Source: an uncultured Lachnospiraceae bacterium
Lineage (GTDB): Bacteria > Bacillota > Clostridia > Lachnospirales > Lachnospiraceae
Assembly (NCBI GenBank): GCA_910579285.1
Contig: CAJTTT010000047.1
Coordinates: 4,686 to 17,259, forward strand
DNA length: 12,574 nt
Direction: 5' to 3'
The position numbers and the translations under genes are program-made. Below the pieces are notes generated by a model that saw only the letters and a list, made by a program, of their open reading frames with translations, ran no database searches and was not told where the DNA came from. Below, in pieces: positions 1 through 6,754 of the stretch (position 1 is its first letter; each line of letters opens with the position of its first letter).

Positions 1-159
1 CCGGATTCTTTCCCCGCCCTCTCCCTCCTGCTCCCACAGACGTTTCACCGCCACATACCTGCCGAGGCTCTCATCCTCCGCCAGATAGACGCTGCCCTCT
101 CCGCCCTGCCCCAAGGCCTTGATGATTCTGTATTTTCCCAGACGTTTTTCCCCCTTCAT
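1..159 (-). CDS. Hanks-type Ser/Thr protein kinase, N-terminal fragment (runs off window)
   Basis: Only the first 53 codons are present; the gene continues past base 1. The translation contains the two ATP-binding elements of the eukaryotic-like kinase fold: a glycine-rich loop (LGQGGEGSVYLA, residues 16-27) and the VAVK motif with the phosphate-anchoring lysine at residue 39. The start ATG at 159 is preceded by GGAGG (169-165) with a 5-base gap, which fixes the start. Upstream, 93 bases away, lies a PP2C phosphatase gene, the usual partner of PrkC/Stk-type kinases. This supports a signalling kinase rather than a sugar or antibiotic kinase. Whether it has a membrane segment and PASTA repeats cannot be seen here. 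Family is fairly certain; specific role (cell-wall sensing, sporulation or other) is inference. Confidence 0.85.
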   Translation of the reverse strand, partial: MKGEKRLGKYRIIKALGQGGEGSVYLAEDESLGRYVAVKRLWEQEGEGGERIR

Positions 160-252
160 CCCTTCCTCCCCTCTTCCATCGCATGTCTCAATCATTTTAT
201 GGTTTACATAACACAACTTACTGTGTCTATTTCATCCTTACAGGCAGACCAG

Positions 253-978
253 TTATCTACAAGCCTTCACATAAACCGCCGAGAGATGGTCCCTCTCCCC
301 TCTCTTCATGCATGTCTCTCCGATCTCCCTGAGCCGCCGTCCGATCTGTGCCTCCGCCTTAAGTTCACGGGGATTCAACACCTCCTGCAGCTCCCCTGCG
401 GCCGCGCGCCGCCTGAAACCGTCTGTGCAGAGGAGAATCCCCTCCCCCGGCTTCAGCACCCCCATCCTGTGCTGGGGTACAAAACAGCCGAAACTTCCGA
501 GACATTTCGTCAGCTTCCCCCCATCCTGTGCATGATCCGTTGTGAGCTGCTCCATGCGCCTTTTCCTAAGCCGGTACGCCCTGCTGTCCCCCAGATGCCA
601 TAACAGCCATACCTCTTCCCACACCAAAACAACCGTCATGGTCGTTCCCAGGGAAATGCCTTCCTGCGCCGCATATCGTTTCAGTTGTCCCTGCATGTGA
701 AAAACCAGCCTGTCCAGCGACCGGCGGATCACCCAGTACCGTTTGTTCTTTCGCATCATCGCAAACAGTTCCGTGTAAAACCATTCCCGAAGCTGCACCG
801 CCGCATAACCGCTTGCCGCCTCACCCTGTGAAAGGCCTCCCATGCCGTCGCACACAGCCGCCAAAAGCACCCTTCCCCTGCCTGTCAGCGCCTGCTGCAG
901 CACAACCGAATCCTGATTCCTTCGGTCTGCACTGCCCCGGCACCAATATACATCTGTCAAATACTGCACGCCCTGCAC
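253..978 (-). CDS. PP2C-family Ser/Thr protein phosphatase
   Basis: Metal-dependent protein phosphatase of about 241 residues, the usual length for stand-alone bacterial PP2C enzymes (PrpC/Stp type). Family motifs occur in order: RRNQDS (19-24), CDGMGG (43-48), LGTTMT (110-115), LGDSRAY (129-135), TTDH (146-149), LCTDGF (183-188) and ERDHLSAV (228-235). The metal-binding aspartates expected of the family are therefore D44, D186 and D230. The last motif is normally DN; here the Asn is His231, a modest variation. No signal peptide or membrane segment is seen, so it should be cytoplasmic. It would dephosphorylate targets of the kinase encoded just downstream. The start is uncertain: GTG at 978 lies only 3 bases after AAGGAGG, while an in-frame GTG at 969 lies 12 bases after it. 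Confidence 0.93.
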   Translation of the reverse strand: MQGVQYLTDVYWCRGSADRRNQDSVVLQQALTGRGRVLLAAVCDGMGGLSQGEAASGYAAVQLREWFYTELFAMMRKNKRYWVIRRSLDRLVFHMQGQLKRYAAQEGISLGTTMTVVLVWEEVWLLWHLGDSRAYRLRKRRMEQLTTDHAQDGGKLTKCLGSFGCFVPQHRMGVLKPGEGILLCTDGFRRRAAAGELQEVLNPRELKAEAQIGRRLREIGETCMKRGERDHLSAVYVKACR

Positions 979-1216
979 ACACCTCCTTTCAGCCGCTTAT
1001 AAAAGCAGCCGTCCGTTCACTCTTACCGTCACTGCCCTTCCCATCCGGCAGCATTCAATAACAATCGTTTTGCAAATTAAATCAAGGAAACATGCGGGAC
1101 TCCCGCCCTGTCACCCGTGTGCCGCCCAGCTCCTTTTCGCGGAACCTCCACTCATGCCGCACACGCATTACGGATTCAAGAACAGAATCCGATACCGCTA
1201 TCATACGATACTTATG
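979..1216. other. Spacer between rseP terminator and phosphatase gene
   Basis: About 240 bases with no convincing gene. On the minus strand it ends in a strong AAGGAGG ribosome-binding site for the phosphatase. It contains a perfect 13-base odd palindrome (GCGGGACTCCCGC, 1094-1106) and a 7-base inverted repeat (CGTGTGC at 1116-1122 with GCACACG at 1159-1165). It presumably carries the promoter for the phosphatase/kinase genes, because a terminator separates them from rseP. I could not pick a -35/-10 pair with confidence. A 40-codon open frame (1204-1082, minus) exists but has no ribosome-binding site. Confidence 0.5.
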
Positions 1217-1252
1217 AAAAAAAAGCAAGGCCGGCGCTAACGCACCAGCCTC
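1217..1252 (-). terminator. Intrinsic terminator after rseP, overlapping its stop codon
   Basis: On the minus strand an 11-pair GC-rich stem (GAGGCTGGTGC with GCGCCGGCCTT, including three G-U pairs) encloses a four-base loop GTTA. It is followed by GC and a run of eight T. The rseP TAG stop lies at the loop/3'-arm junction, so the hairpin uses the last rseP codons. This is a standard rho-independent terminator and marks the end of the long deacetylase-to-rseP transcription unit. Confidence 0.85.
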
Positions 1253-2337
1253 ATAATATCGTTGTACATAATAAAAACCATTAACACCATCAATACCACC
1301 AGCCCGGCAAAGTGCACCATGCCTTCCTTCTCCGGCGGAACGGGTTTTCCCCGAAGCACCTCCACGAACATGAACACGAGCCGCCCGCCATCCAGCGCCG
1401 GAAGCGGCAGAAGGTTCATTATGCCGAGATTGACGGATAGAAGCACCACAATCTCCAGCATCGTGAGAATGGCGTAAGGCGTGCCGTAATTTTCCTCGGC
1501 CGTGTCATAGCTCTCCCCGACGAGCTGGGCAATTCCCACCGGCCCCGACACATCATCCTTTGACACCTGCCCCATCACCAGCATCCGCAGGCTCTTGTAA
1601 GTGATTTTCACCCAGTATTCCACCTCGTAGAAGCCATACTGGAACACCTGCAGGGGATTGCACTCCAGATACTCGCCGCCGTTGGTAATCCCCATATAAT
1701 AACGCTTGTCATTTTCGTCATATTTCGGGAGAAGTGTGGTCACTGCCTTCTCCCCGTTTCTCTCGTAGGTGATTTCCATCTTCTCCCCCTGGTTCAAAGC
1801 GGAAATCAGGGAAACCTCCCGATAAAAATGAATCGGCTCATGCCCGATCTTTTTGATCACATCCCCCGGCTGTAAACCTGCCTCCTCGGCGGCGGAACCC
1901 TCTGTGACAACCCCTACCGTGGGAAGATCTGCCCCCGAAAACGCGCTCAGAACTACCGCGATCACAAAGGCCAGAATGAAGTTAAAGAACGGACCGGCAA
2001 AAACCGTGGCTATGCGCGCCCAGACACCCGCCTCGGTAAAGGCAAGACCCTCCGGGCCATCCGCAATCCTGGATTCCGGCTCCTGCTGCGCTTCCCGTTC
2101 CACACCGTCCTCACCGTCAAACATACAGGCGCCGCCCAGCGGCAGAAGCTTTAGGGAATACTTGGTGCCATTTTTGGTGAAAGAAAACAGTGTCGGTCCC
2201 ATCCCCACAGAAAACTCCACCACACGGATGCCGTTTCTCCTGCCAATCAGAAAATGCCCGAGTTCATGGGATATCACTACCAAACCAAATACTATGATAA
2301 ATAAAATAATTGTCCTGATCAAATCGCTACTCTCCAC
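1237..2337 (-). CDS. rseP: RseP-type site-2 membrane metalloprotease
   Basis: Intramembrane zinc protease (M50/S2P family) that cleaves membrane-bound regulators or remnant signal peptides within the membrane. Visible features in order: membrane segment with the HELGH zinc motif (residues 24-28), VEFSVGMGP, a short acidic loop (about 75-95), membrane segment around GPFFNFILAF, a PDZ domain (about 135-205), and the third zinc ligand in NLLPLPALDGG (D316). A final membrane helix precedes the C-terminus. Length 366 is typical. It is the last gene of the pyrH-to-rseP run and overlaps dxr. The start is uncertain: GTG at 2337 gives an 11-base overlap but has no good ribosome-binding site. TTG at 2322, nine bases after GGAG in the dxr tail, is an attractive alternative removing five residues. 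Also called RasP/YluC in Bacillus. The substrate here is unknown. Confidence 0.95.
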   Translation of the reverse strand: MESSDLIRTIILFIIVFGLVVISHELGHFLIGRRNGIRVVEFSVGMGPTLFSFTKNGTKYSLKLLPLGGACMFDGEDGVEREAQQEPESRIADGPEGLAFTEAGVWARIATVFAGPFFNFILAFVIAVVLSAFSGADLPTVGVVTEGSAAEEAGLQPGDVIKKIGHEPIHFYREVSLISALNQGEKMEITYERNGEKAVTTLLPKYDENDKRYYMGITNGGEYLECNPLQVFQYGFYEVEYWVKITYKSLRMLVMGQVSKDDVSGPVGIAQLVGESYDTAEENYGTPYAILTMLEIVVLLSVNLGIMNLLPLPALDGGRLVFMFVEVLRGKPVPPEKEGMVHFAGLVVLMVLMVFIMYNDIMRLVR

Positions 2338-3475
2338 CTTTAAGTCTGATATACTCGTAGGTCTCTGCCTCCGCCAAAAGTATCTCCTCCACGGTCGGAT
2401 TCTCTGTCACCCGGTGCGCCTCCATAGCCGCCTCAATCAACTCGGGTATCTCCAGAAACCGAATCTTCTGATCCAGAAACAACGCTACCGCCTTCTCATT
2501 GGCCGCGTTGAACACAGTTGGCAGGGAGCCTCCCCTTTCAGCCGCCCGGTACGCCAGCGCAAGTCCGCGGAAGGTGTCCGTGTCTGGTCTTTCGAAAGTC
2601 AGATTTCCAAGTTTACATAAGTCTACTCTCCCAATCTCCATCGGCCTTCTGTCCGGGTAAAACAGCGCGTACTGGATGGGCAGTTTCATGTCCGGCACGC
2701 CCATCTGTCCCATAATGCCGCCGTCCGCATACTGCACCGCCGAATGCAGAATACTCTGGGGATGCACCACGACCTCAATCTGTGAAAGCTCCACATCGAA
2801 AAGCCACTTCGCCTCCATCACCTCAAGCCCCTTGTTGCACAGGGATGCAGAGTCAATTGTGACTTTTTTCCCCATAGACCAGTTGGGATGCTTTAGCGCG
2901 TCCTCCACCGTCATATCCGCAAGCGCCTCCCTGGATTTGCCCCGGAAAGGCCCTCCCGAAGCTGTGAGCAGAATTTTCTCCACCCGCGCCCGGTTTTCCC
3001 CGTGCATGGACTGAAAAATTGCGCTGTGTTCGCTGTCCACCGGCAGGATCCGAACCCCTTTGCTCTTTGCCAGCGGCATAATGATATGCCCTGCCGTCAC
3101 CAGCGTCTCCTTGTTCGCCAGCGCGATATCCTTCCCCGCCTCAATGGCCGCTATGGTTGGCCTGATGCCGATCATGCCCACAATGCCGGTAACCAGTACC
3201 TCCATATCCTCCACCGTGGACACTTCCAAAAGCCCATCCATACCGCTCACGATGCGGACAGGCAGATCCTTTACCCGCGCCCTGAGCTCTGCCGCCGCCT
3301 GCTCCTCCCAGAGCGCCGCAATTTGGGGTCGAAATTCCCTGATCTGCGCCTCCAGAAGCGATACGTTGGAGCCTGCCGCCAGGGACACGACCTCCAAATC
3401 CTTTTCCTTTCTGACAATATCCAATGTCTGTGTTCCTATGGAGCCCGTGGAACCCAGTATTCCTATTTTCTTCAT
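2327..3475 (-). CDS. dxr: 1-deoxy-D-xylulose 5-phosphate reductoisomerase
   Basis: Catalyses the NADPH-dependent rearrangement and reduction of DXP to 2-C-methyl-D-erythritol 4-phosphate, the first committed step of the non-mevalonate isoprenoid pathway; cytoplasmic. Motifs seen: the NADPH-binding GSTGSIGTQ (8-16), NKETLV (121-126), the metal/substrate site VDSEH (146-150), TASGGPF (171-177), HPNWSMGKK (196-204), NKGLE (214-218) and HPQSILHS. The ATG at 3475 is chosen because family members begin almost exactly at MKKI-x-ILGSTGSIG; this gives 382 residues, a normal length. The frame stays open upstream to an ATG at 3526 (17 extra residues), without family support. The ribosome-binding site before 3475 is weak (AGGG, 5-base gap). 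The isoprenoid precursors feed UppS, encoded two genes upstream. Confidence 0.96.
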   Translation of the reverse strand: MKKIGILGSTGSIGTQTLDIVRKEKDLEVVSLAAGSNVSLLEAQIREFRPQIAALWEEQAAAELRARVKDLPVRIVSGMDGLLEVSTVEDMEVLVTGIVGMIGIRPTIAAIEAGKDIALANKETLVTAGHIIMPLAKSKGVRILPVDSEHSAIFQSMHGENRARVEKILLTASGGPFRGKSREALADMTVEDALKHPNWSMGKKVTIDSASLCNKGLEVMEAKWLFDVELSQIEVVVHPQSILHSAVQYADGGIMGQMGVPDMKLPIQYALFYPDRRPMEIGRVDLCKLGNLTFERPDTDTFRGLALAYRAAERGGSLPTVFNAANEKAVALFLDQKIRFLEIPELIEAAMEAHRVTENPTVEEILLAEAETYEYIRLKGGE

Positions 3476-3622
3476 TTCTGCCCTCATCCCGAAGCAGTCC
3501 TTCCACATGACCGCTCCGCTTCTCATCCGTTTTCTCTCAACATAAATTTGCTTTTAAACCGCTGCCCGTGCAAGCCGCTTTTCTGACGCCATCCCATGAC
3601 GGCTTATCTCAGGAAACGCGCC

Positions 3623-4471
3623 TCACATGAATCCCACAGCCATCGCAATCCCCCAAAAGACAATCGGCGCCGCCACGATCACACTGTCAAAGCGGTCCAT
3701 AATCCCGCCGTGTCCCGGTATCAGCTTTCCGTAATCCTTAATATCGTGATCCCTTTTCACCGCCGAGGCCGCCAGATCTCCCACCATAGAGACGAGCGCA
3801 CCCACCGCTCCCAGACATGCCGCAAGCGGCAGCTGCAAAGTCATCATGGTATACTCGTTAATCACAAAATGCGTATAGAGAACAAACAGCAGTGCAGCGC
3901 CAAGTACGCCTCCTACCGCTCCCTCTATGGACTTCTTCGGGCTGAGCTTCGGCGTCATCTTGTGTTTCCCGATCAGCACACCCACACAGTAGGCGCATGT
4001 GTCGCTCCCCCAGGATGCCAGAAACACGAACCACACAAGATAAATGCCATCCTCAAACCCTTCCCGCAGCAAATAGAGGAAAGACAGCATCACCGGCCCA
4101 TATAAAAAGCAGAACAGGGCCGCCATAATCTGGTTCGCATGGTACTTCGGAAAAGTAAACACATAGACGAACAGAAAAACAAGAAAAGCTGCCGCAATCA
4201 CCAGTATCATCGCCGAAAACGCTGCGCTGATATCCCTTCCCAGCGCAAGTCCCAGCACCGCATAATATACAAGTATCATCACACAGCCCGCTATCACAGG
4301 AGCGCTTGGCACCTGCCCGTCTCCGCGCACCTTGCTGGCTGCCGTCAGTTCCTGATATGCGATCACGGAAACAGCGAAAATCACCAGCGCCAGAAGCGCG
4401 CCTCCTTTCAAGAGAACTCCCAGCGCAATCGCCACCAATAAAATGCCGCTCAGTAGTCTTGTACGAAACAT
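3623..4471 (-). CDS. cdsA: Phosphatidate cytidylyltransferase (CDP-diacylglycerol synthase)
   Basis: Makes CDP-diacylglycerol from CTP and phosphatidic acid, the branch point for phospholipid synthesis, in the cytoplasmic membrane. The 282-residue protein is almost entirely hydrophobic with about seven or eight membrane segments. It carries the CDS signature near the C-terminus: S236-x-x-K-R, then KDYGKLIPGHGGIMDRFD (245-262), with the aspartates D259 and D262 that bind the metal/CTP. SPKKSIEG (177-184) is another conserved cytoplasmic element. The ATG at 4471 has GGAGG 7 bases upstream. It sits 55 bases after uppS, in the order uppS-cdsA-dxr-rseP that is conserved in many bacteria. Confidence 0.95.
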   Translation of the reverse strand: MFRTRLLSGILLVAIALGVLLKGGALLALVIFAVSVIAYQELTAASKVRGDGQVPSAPVIAGCVMILVYYAVLGLALGRDISAAFSAMILVIAAAFLVFLFVYVFTFPKYHANQIMAALFCFLYGPVMLSFLYLLREGFEDGIYLVWFVFLASWGSDTCAYCVGVLIGKHKMTPKLSPKKSIEGAVGGVLGAALLFVLYTHFVINEYTMMTLQLPLAACLGAVGALVSMVGDLAASAVKRDHDIKDYGKLIPGHGGIMDRFDSVIVAAPIVFWGIAMAVGFM

Positions 4472-4495
4472 ACAGACGCCTCCTATTTCTTGTCA

Positions 4496-4527
4496 CTCTC
4501 CACGGCCAAAGGGCCGTTCCTCTCCAC
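4496..4527 (-). repeat. Perfect hairpin flanked by 8-base direct repeats, uppS-cdsA junction
   Basis: ACGGCC (4502-4507) and GGCCGT (4512-4517) form a perfect 6-pair stem with a 4-base loop. The octamer CTCTCCAC occurs on both sides (4496-4503 and 4520-4527), the first copy overlapping the stem and the second touching the uppS stop codon. No T-run follows on either strand, so this is not an ordinary terminator. An mRNA processing or stability element is possible, or chance. Confidence 0.5.
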
Positions 4528-5255
4528 TATTCCTTCAAAAGACCGTAGCGTCTGTCTCTCTTATTATATGCCGCTACCGCCTTTTCCAATTCTTCTTTTG
4601 AAAAATCCGGCCAGGCTATGGGAGTAAAATAAAATTCCGTGTAAGCAAGCTGCCAGAGCAGAAAATTGGAAATCCGCTGTTCTCCGCAAGTACGAATCAG
4701 AAGATCAGGCTCCGGGATCCCCGCCGTGTCAAGCGCATTCCCCAACTGTTCCTGCGTAATCTCCTCCGGCGCAAGCTCTCCGCTCTTCACCCGCTCTGCA
4801 AGCTTTCTTGCGGCGCGGACAAGTTCGTCCCTGCCGCCGTAATTGATGGCGATCTGAAAATGCAGGCCCGTATTATCCTTTGTGGCCTCCTCCAGTTCTC
4901 CGATCCGCTTTCTGATGTCGTCATCCAGACGGGACTTTTCCCCGATGACGCGAACACACATGTTATTTTTTGCCGCCGTCTTCAGACAGGTCTTCATATA
5001 ATTGCGCAGAAGCCCCATCAGCGCGTCAACTTCGTCCGCCGGCCGCTCCCAGTTCTCCGTGCTGAAAGCATACACCGTCAGATACTGGATCCCCATGCGG
5101 TAAGCCTCCTCGCAGATCACCTCCACGGTTTTCGCCCCCTGCACATGCCCGTAATTGCGGGGCATTCCCTTGCTTTTCGCCCATCTGCCGTTGCCGTCCA
5201 ATATGATTGCTACATGCTGTGGAATCTTGTTTTCTCCCGCCATTGTATCACCCAT
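4527..5255 (-). CDS. uppS: Undecaprenyl diphosphate synthase (cis-prenyltransferase)
   Basis: Condenses isopentenyl units onto farnesyl diphosphate to make the C55 lipid carrier for peptidoglycan and other wall polymers. The 242-residue length fits the family. Motifs: HVAIILDGNGRWA (14-26) with catalytic Asp20, GHVQGAKT (36-43), YAFSTENWERP (62-72), INYGGRDEL (137-145) and the substrate site LLIRTCGEQRISNFLLWQ (185-202), then TEFYF and WPDF. In the R-x-x-GE-x-R-x-S loop the residue before GE is Cys190, where Ser or Gly is more usual; the basic residues R188 and R194 and Ser196 are intact. The ATG at 5255 follows an AGGAGG by 12 bases; an internal ATG at 5243 is further away. The 142-base gap to frr upstream holds no clear terminator. 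Confidence 0.96.
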   Translation of the reverse strand: MGDTMAGENKIPQHVAIILDGNGRWAKSKGMPRNYGHVQGAKTVEVICEEAYRMGIQYLTVYAFSTENWERPADEVDALMGLLRNYMKTCLKTAAKNNMCVRVIGEKSRLDDDIRKRIGELEEATKDNTGLHFQIAINYGGRDELVRAARKLAERVKSGELAPEEITQEQLGNALDTAGIPEPDLLIRTCGEQRISNFLLWQLAYTEFYFTPIAWPDFSKEELEKAVAAYNKRDRRYGLLKE

Positions 5256-5343
5256 ACTCTTTCCGTTCCTCCTGTCCTCATCCGCAAGGAATCACATTAT
5301 GTAAACCATTAAACGGAAAGGGGCAACAGAACCGTTCATTCTG

Positions 5344-5362
5344 TAAGCCCCTCTAAGCCCTC
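5344..5362. repeat. Short imperfect tandem repeat, frr-uppS gap
   Basis: TAAGCCCCTC (5344-5353) is followed directly by TAAGCCCTC (5354-5362) and then TAAA: two near-identical units differing by one C. It lies within the 142 bases between frr and uppS. No function can be assigned. Confidence 0.4.
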
Positions 5363-5397
5363 TAAATTTCTTCCATAAATTGAGCGCTGCCCAATCG

Positions 5398-5949
5398 TCA
5401 TACGGTCAAAATCTCTTTTGACTTCTCCTCCACCAGCTTATCCACTTCCTTGATAAACTTGTCTGTCAGCTTCTGCAGCTTCTCCTCCAGCTCCTTGATC
5501 TCGTCCTCGGAAACCTCGGTTTTCGCCAGCTTCTTCAGCGCGTCGTTGCCGTCCCGTCTGGTATTGCGGATCGCAACCTTATTCTCCTCGCCCCGCTTCT
5601 TGATGTCCTTCACCAGCTCTTTACGGCGTTCCTCAGTCAGTTCCGGGAATACCAGACGGATCAGGGAACCGTCATTGCTTGGTGTGATACCCACATCCGA
5701 TGCCATAATCGCCTTCTCGATCTCTTTGATCAAAGTCTTTTCCCAGGGCGCAATCTGTAACACTCTCGCCTCGGGAACTGTGATATTACCCACCTGCTGA
5801 ATCGGTGTGGGCGTCCCATAATAATCCACCCTAATCTTGTCGAGGACATGGGGATTGGCGCGTCCCGCACGGATCGCCCCCAGATCGTTTACCAGAAAAT
5901 CATAGGACTTCTGCATCTTCTCCTCATAAGGCTTCAGTCTCTCGTCCAT
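5398..5949 (-). CDS. frr: Ribosome recycling factor
   Basis: Together with EF-G, releases ribosomes from mRNA after termination; cytoplasmic and normally essential. The 183-residue protein matches the standard length and is recognisable throughout: an N-terminal helix (MDERLKPYEEKMQKS), the conserved LGAIRAGRANP (23-33), VDYYGTPTPIQQVGNI (domain II), PSNDGSLIRLVFPELTEERRKELVK and the charged C-terminal helices (KLAKTEVSEDEIKELEEKLQKL). The ATG at 5949 is preceded by GGAGG with an 8-base gap. It follows pyrH by 79 bases, the order found in most bacteria. Confidence 0.98.
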   Translation of the reverse strand: MDERLKPYEEKMQKSYDFLVNDLGAIRAGRANPHVLDKIRVDYYGTPTPIQQVGNITVPEARVLQIAPWEKTLIKEIEKAIMASDVGITPSNDGSLIRLVFPELTEERRKELVKDIKKRGEENKVAIRNTRRDGNDALKKLAKTEVSEDEIKELEEKLQKLTDKFIKEVDKLVEEKSKEILTV

Positions 5950-5977
5950 ACTGTAATCCTCCCAAATAAAATCTACA

Positions 5978-6002
5978 CCAAGAACTACGCATTAATTCTT
6001 GG
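5978..6002 (-). repeat. Inverted repeat in the pyrH-frr gap
   Basis: CCAAGAA (5978-5984) and TTCTTGG (5996-6002) are perfect 7-base arms around an 11-base loop, upstream of the frr ribosome-binding site. On the minus strand the 3' side reads TGTAGATTTTATTT, only loosely U-rich, and the stem is weak. It may act as a processing site or weak attenuator; it is not a convincing terminator. Confidence 0.4.
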
Positions 6003-6028
6003 GATGGTGACCGTCAGGTCCGCATCGC

Positions 6029-6724
6029 TTACACAGTCACTTTCGTGCCGTTAAAATTACCTTTGACGGCATTCACAATACTGTTCTCCTCATTCAGCCC
6101 GAATACCCACATAGGCATTTTATTGTCCCTGGCCAGAATAGAAGCCGTCAAATCCACCACCTGGAGATTTTTGGCAATTACCTCGTCAAGGGAAACCTCG
6201 TCATATTTCTTTGCATTCGGATTGTTCCGCGGATCGTCATCATAGACGCCATCCACTGCTTTCGCTAAAAGAATCACATCCGCATCCACCTCGACCGCCC
6301 GGAGAACCACTCCCGTGTCCGTGGAAAAATAGGGATGACCCGTGCCGCCCGCAAAAAAAACCACCATATTCTTTGAAAAATATTTGTTTGCCCTGTCCTT
6401 TGAGAACAGTTTCGTAAAGGAGCCGCACTCAAACGGTGTCAGTACCGACGTCATCATACCTACGGAACGGAAAATCTCAGACACATAGATACAATTCATA
6501 ATCGTAGCCAGCATGCCGATCTGATCCGCCTTCGTCCGATCAATGTTCTCACTGGAACGTCCCCTCCAGAAATTGCCGCCGCCAATAACGATGCCAACCT
6601 GTATGCCGTCGTCCACAAGCTGTTTCACCTGCACGGCAACATCACGCACCGTCTCCTCATCAAAACCTGTCTTTTTCTCGCCCGCAAGGGCCTCTCCGCT
6701 TAACTTCAAGAGTATACGCTTCAT
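6029..6724 (-). CDS. pyrH: UMP kinase (uridylate kinase)
   Basis: Phosphorylates UMP to UDP with ATP, feeding pyrimidine nucleotide and UDP-sugar supply. It belongs to the amino-acid-kinase fold, unlike eukaryotic UMP kinases. Seen: the start MKRILLKLSGEALAG with the phosphate-binding lysine/glycine loop, VIGGGNFWRGR (about 46-56), DQIGMLATIMN, the nucleotide site FFAGGTGHPYFSTDT (about 122-136), LLAKAVDGVYDDDPRNNP and the C-terminal hydrophobic strand VNAVKGNFNGTKV. The length of 231 is slightly short, as usual for Firmicutes. It lies 30 bases after bactofilin. rpsB and tsf, its common upstream neighbours, are replaced here by bactofilin and a deacetylase gene. Confidence 0.97.
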   Translation of the reverse strand: MKRILLKLSGEALAGEKKTGFDEETVRDVAVQVKQLVDDGIQVGIVIGGGNFWRGRSSENIDRTKADQIGMLATIMNCIYVSEIFRSVGMMTSVLTPFECGSFTKLFSKDRANKYFSKNMVVFFAGGTGHPYFSTDTGVVLRAVEVDADVILLAKAVDGVYDDDPRNNPNAKKYDEVSLDEVIAKNLQVVDLTASILARDNKMPMWVFGLNEENSIVNAVKGNFNGTKVTV

Positions 6725-6754
6725 ATTTTACCGCTCTCCCCTGTATGCCCGGAT

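Noticed and set aside
200..212. ATGGTTTACATAA shared with the opposite strand near 5297-5309.
   Set aside because: A single 13-base match is roughly what chance gives in a window this size; the flanks differ and no function follows.
1082..1204. 40-codon open frame on the minus strand between rseP and the phosphatase (starts MIAVSDSVLES).
   Set aside because: No ribosome-binding site before the ATG, begins inside the terminator's downstream flank, and the translation has no recognisable features.
1853..2620. 255-codon plus-strand open frame spanning the rseP-dxr junction.
   Set aside because: Antisense to two well-supported genes, no domain, low-complexity start.
3476..3526. N-terminal extension of dxr to ATG 3526 (MRSGAVMWKD...).
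   Set aside because: The family starts at the MKKI-x-ILGSTGSIG strand; the extension has no homology I recognise and no good ribosome-binding site.
3572..3605. 6-base inverted repeat AAGCCG/CGGCTT between cdsA and dxr.
   Set aside because: Short arms, long loop and no T-run; not a convincing terminator or operator.
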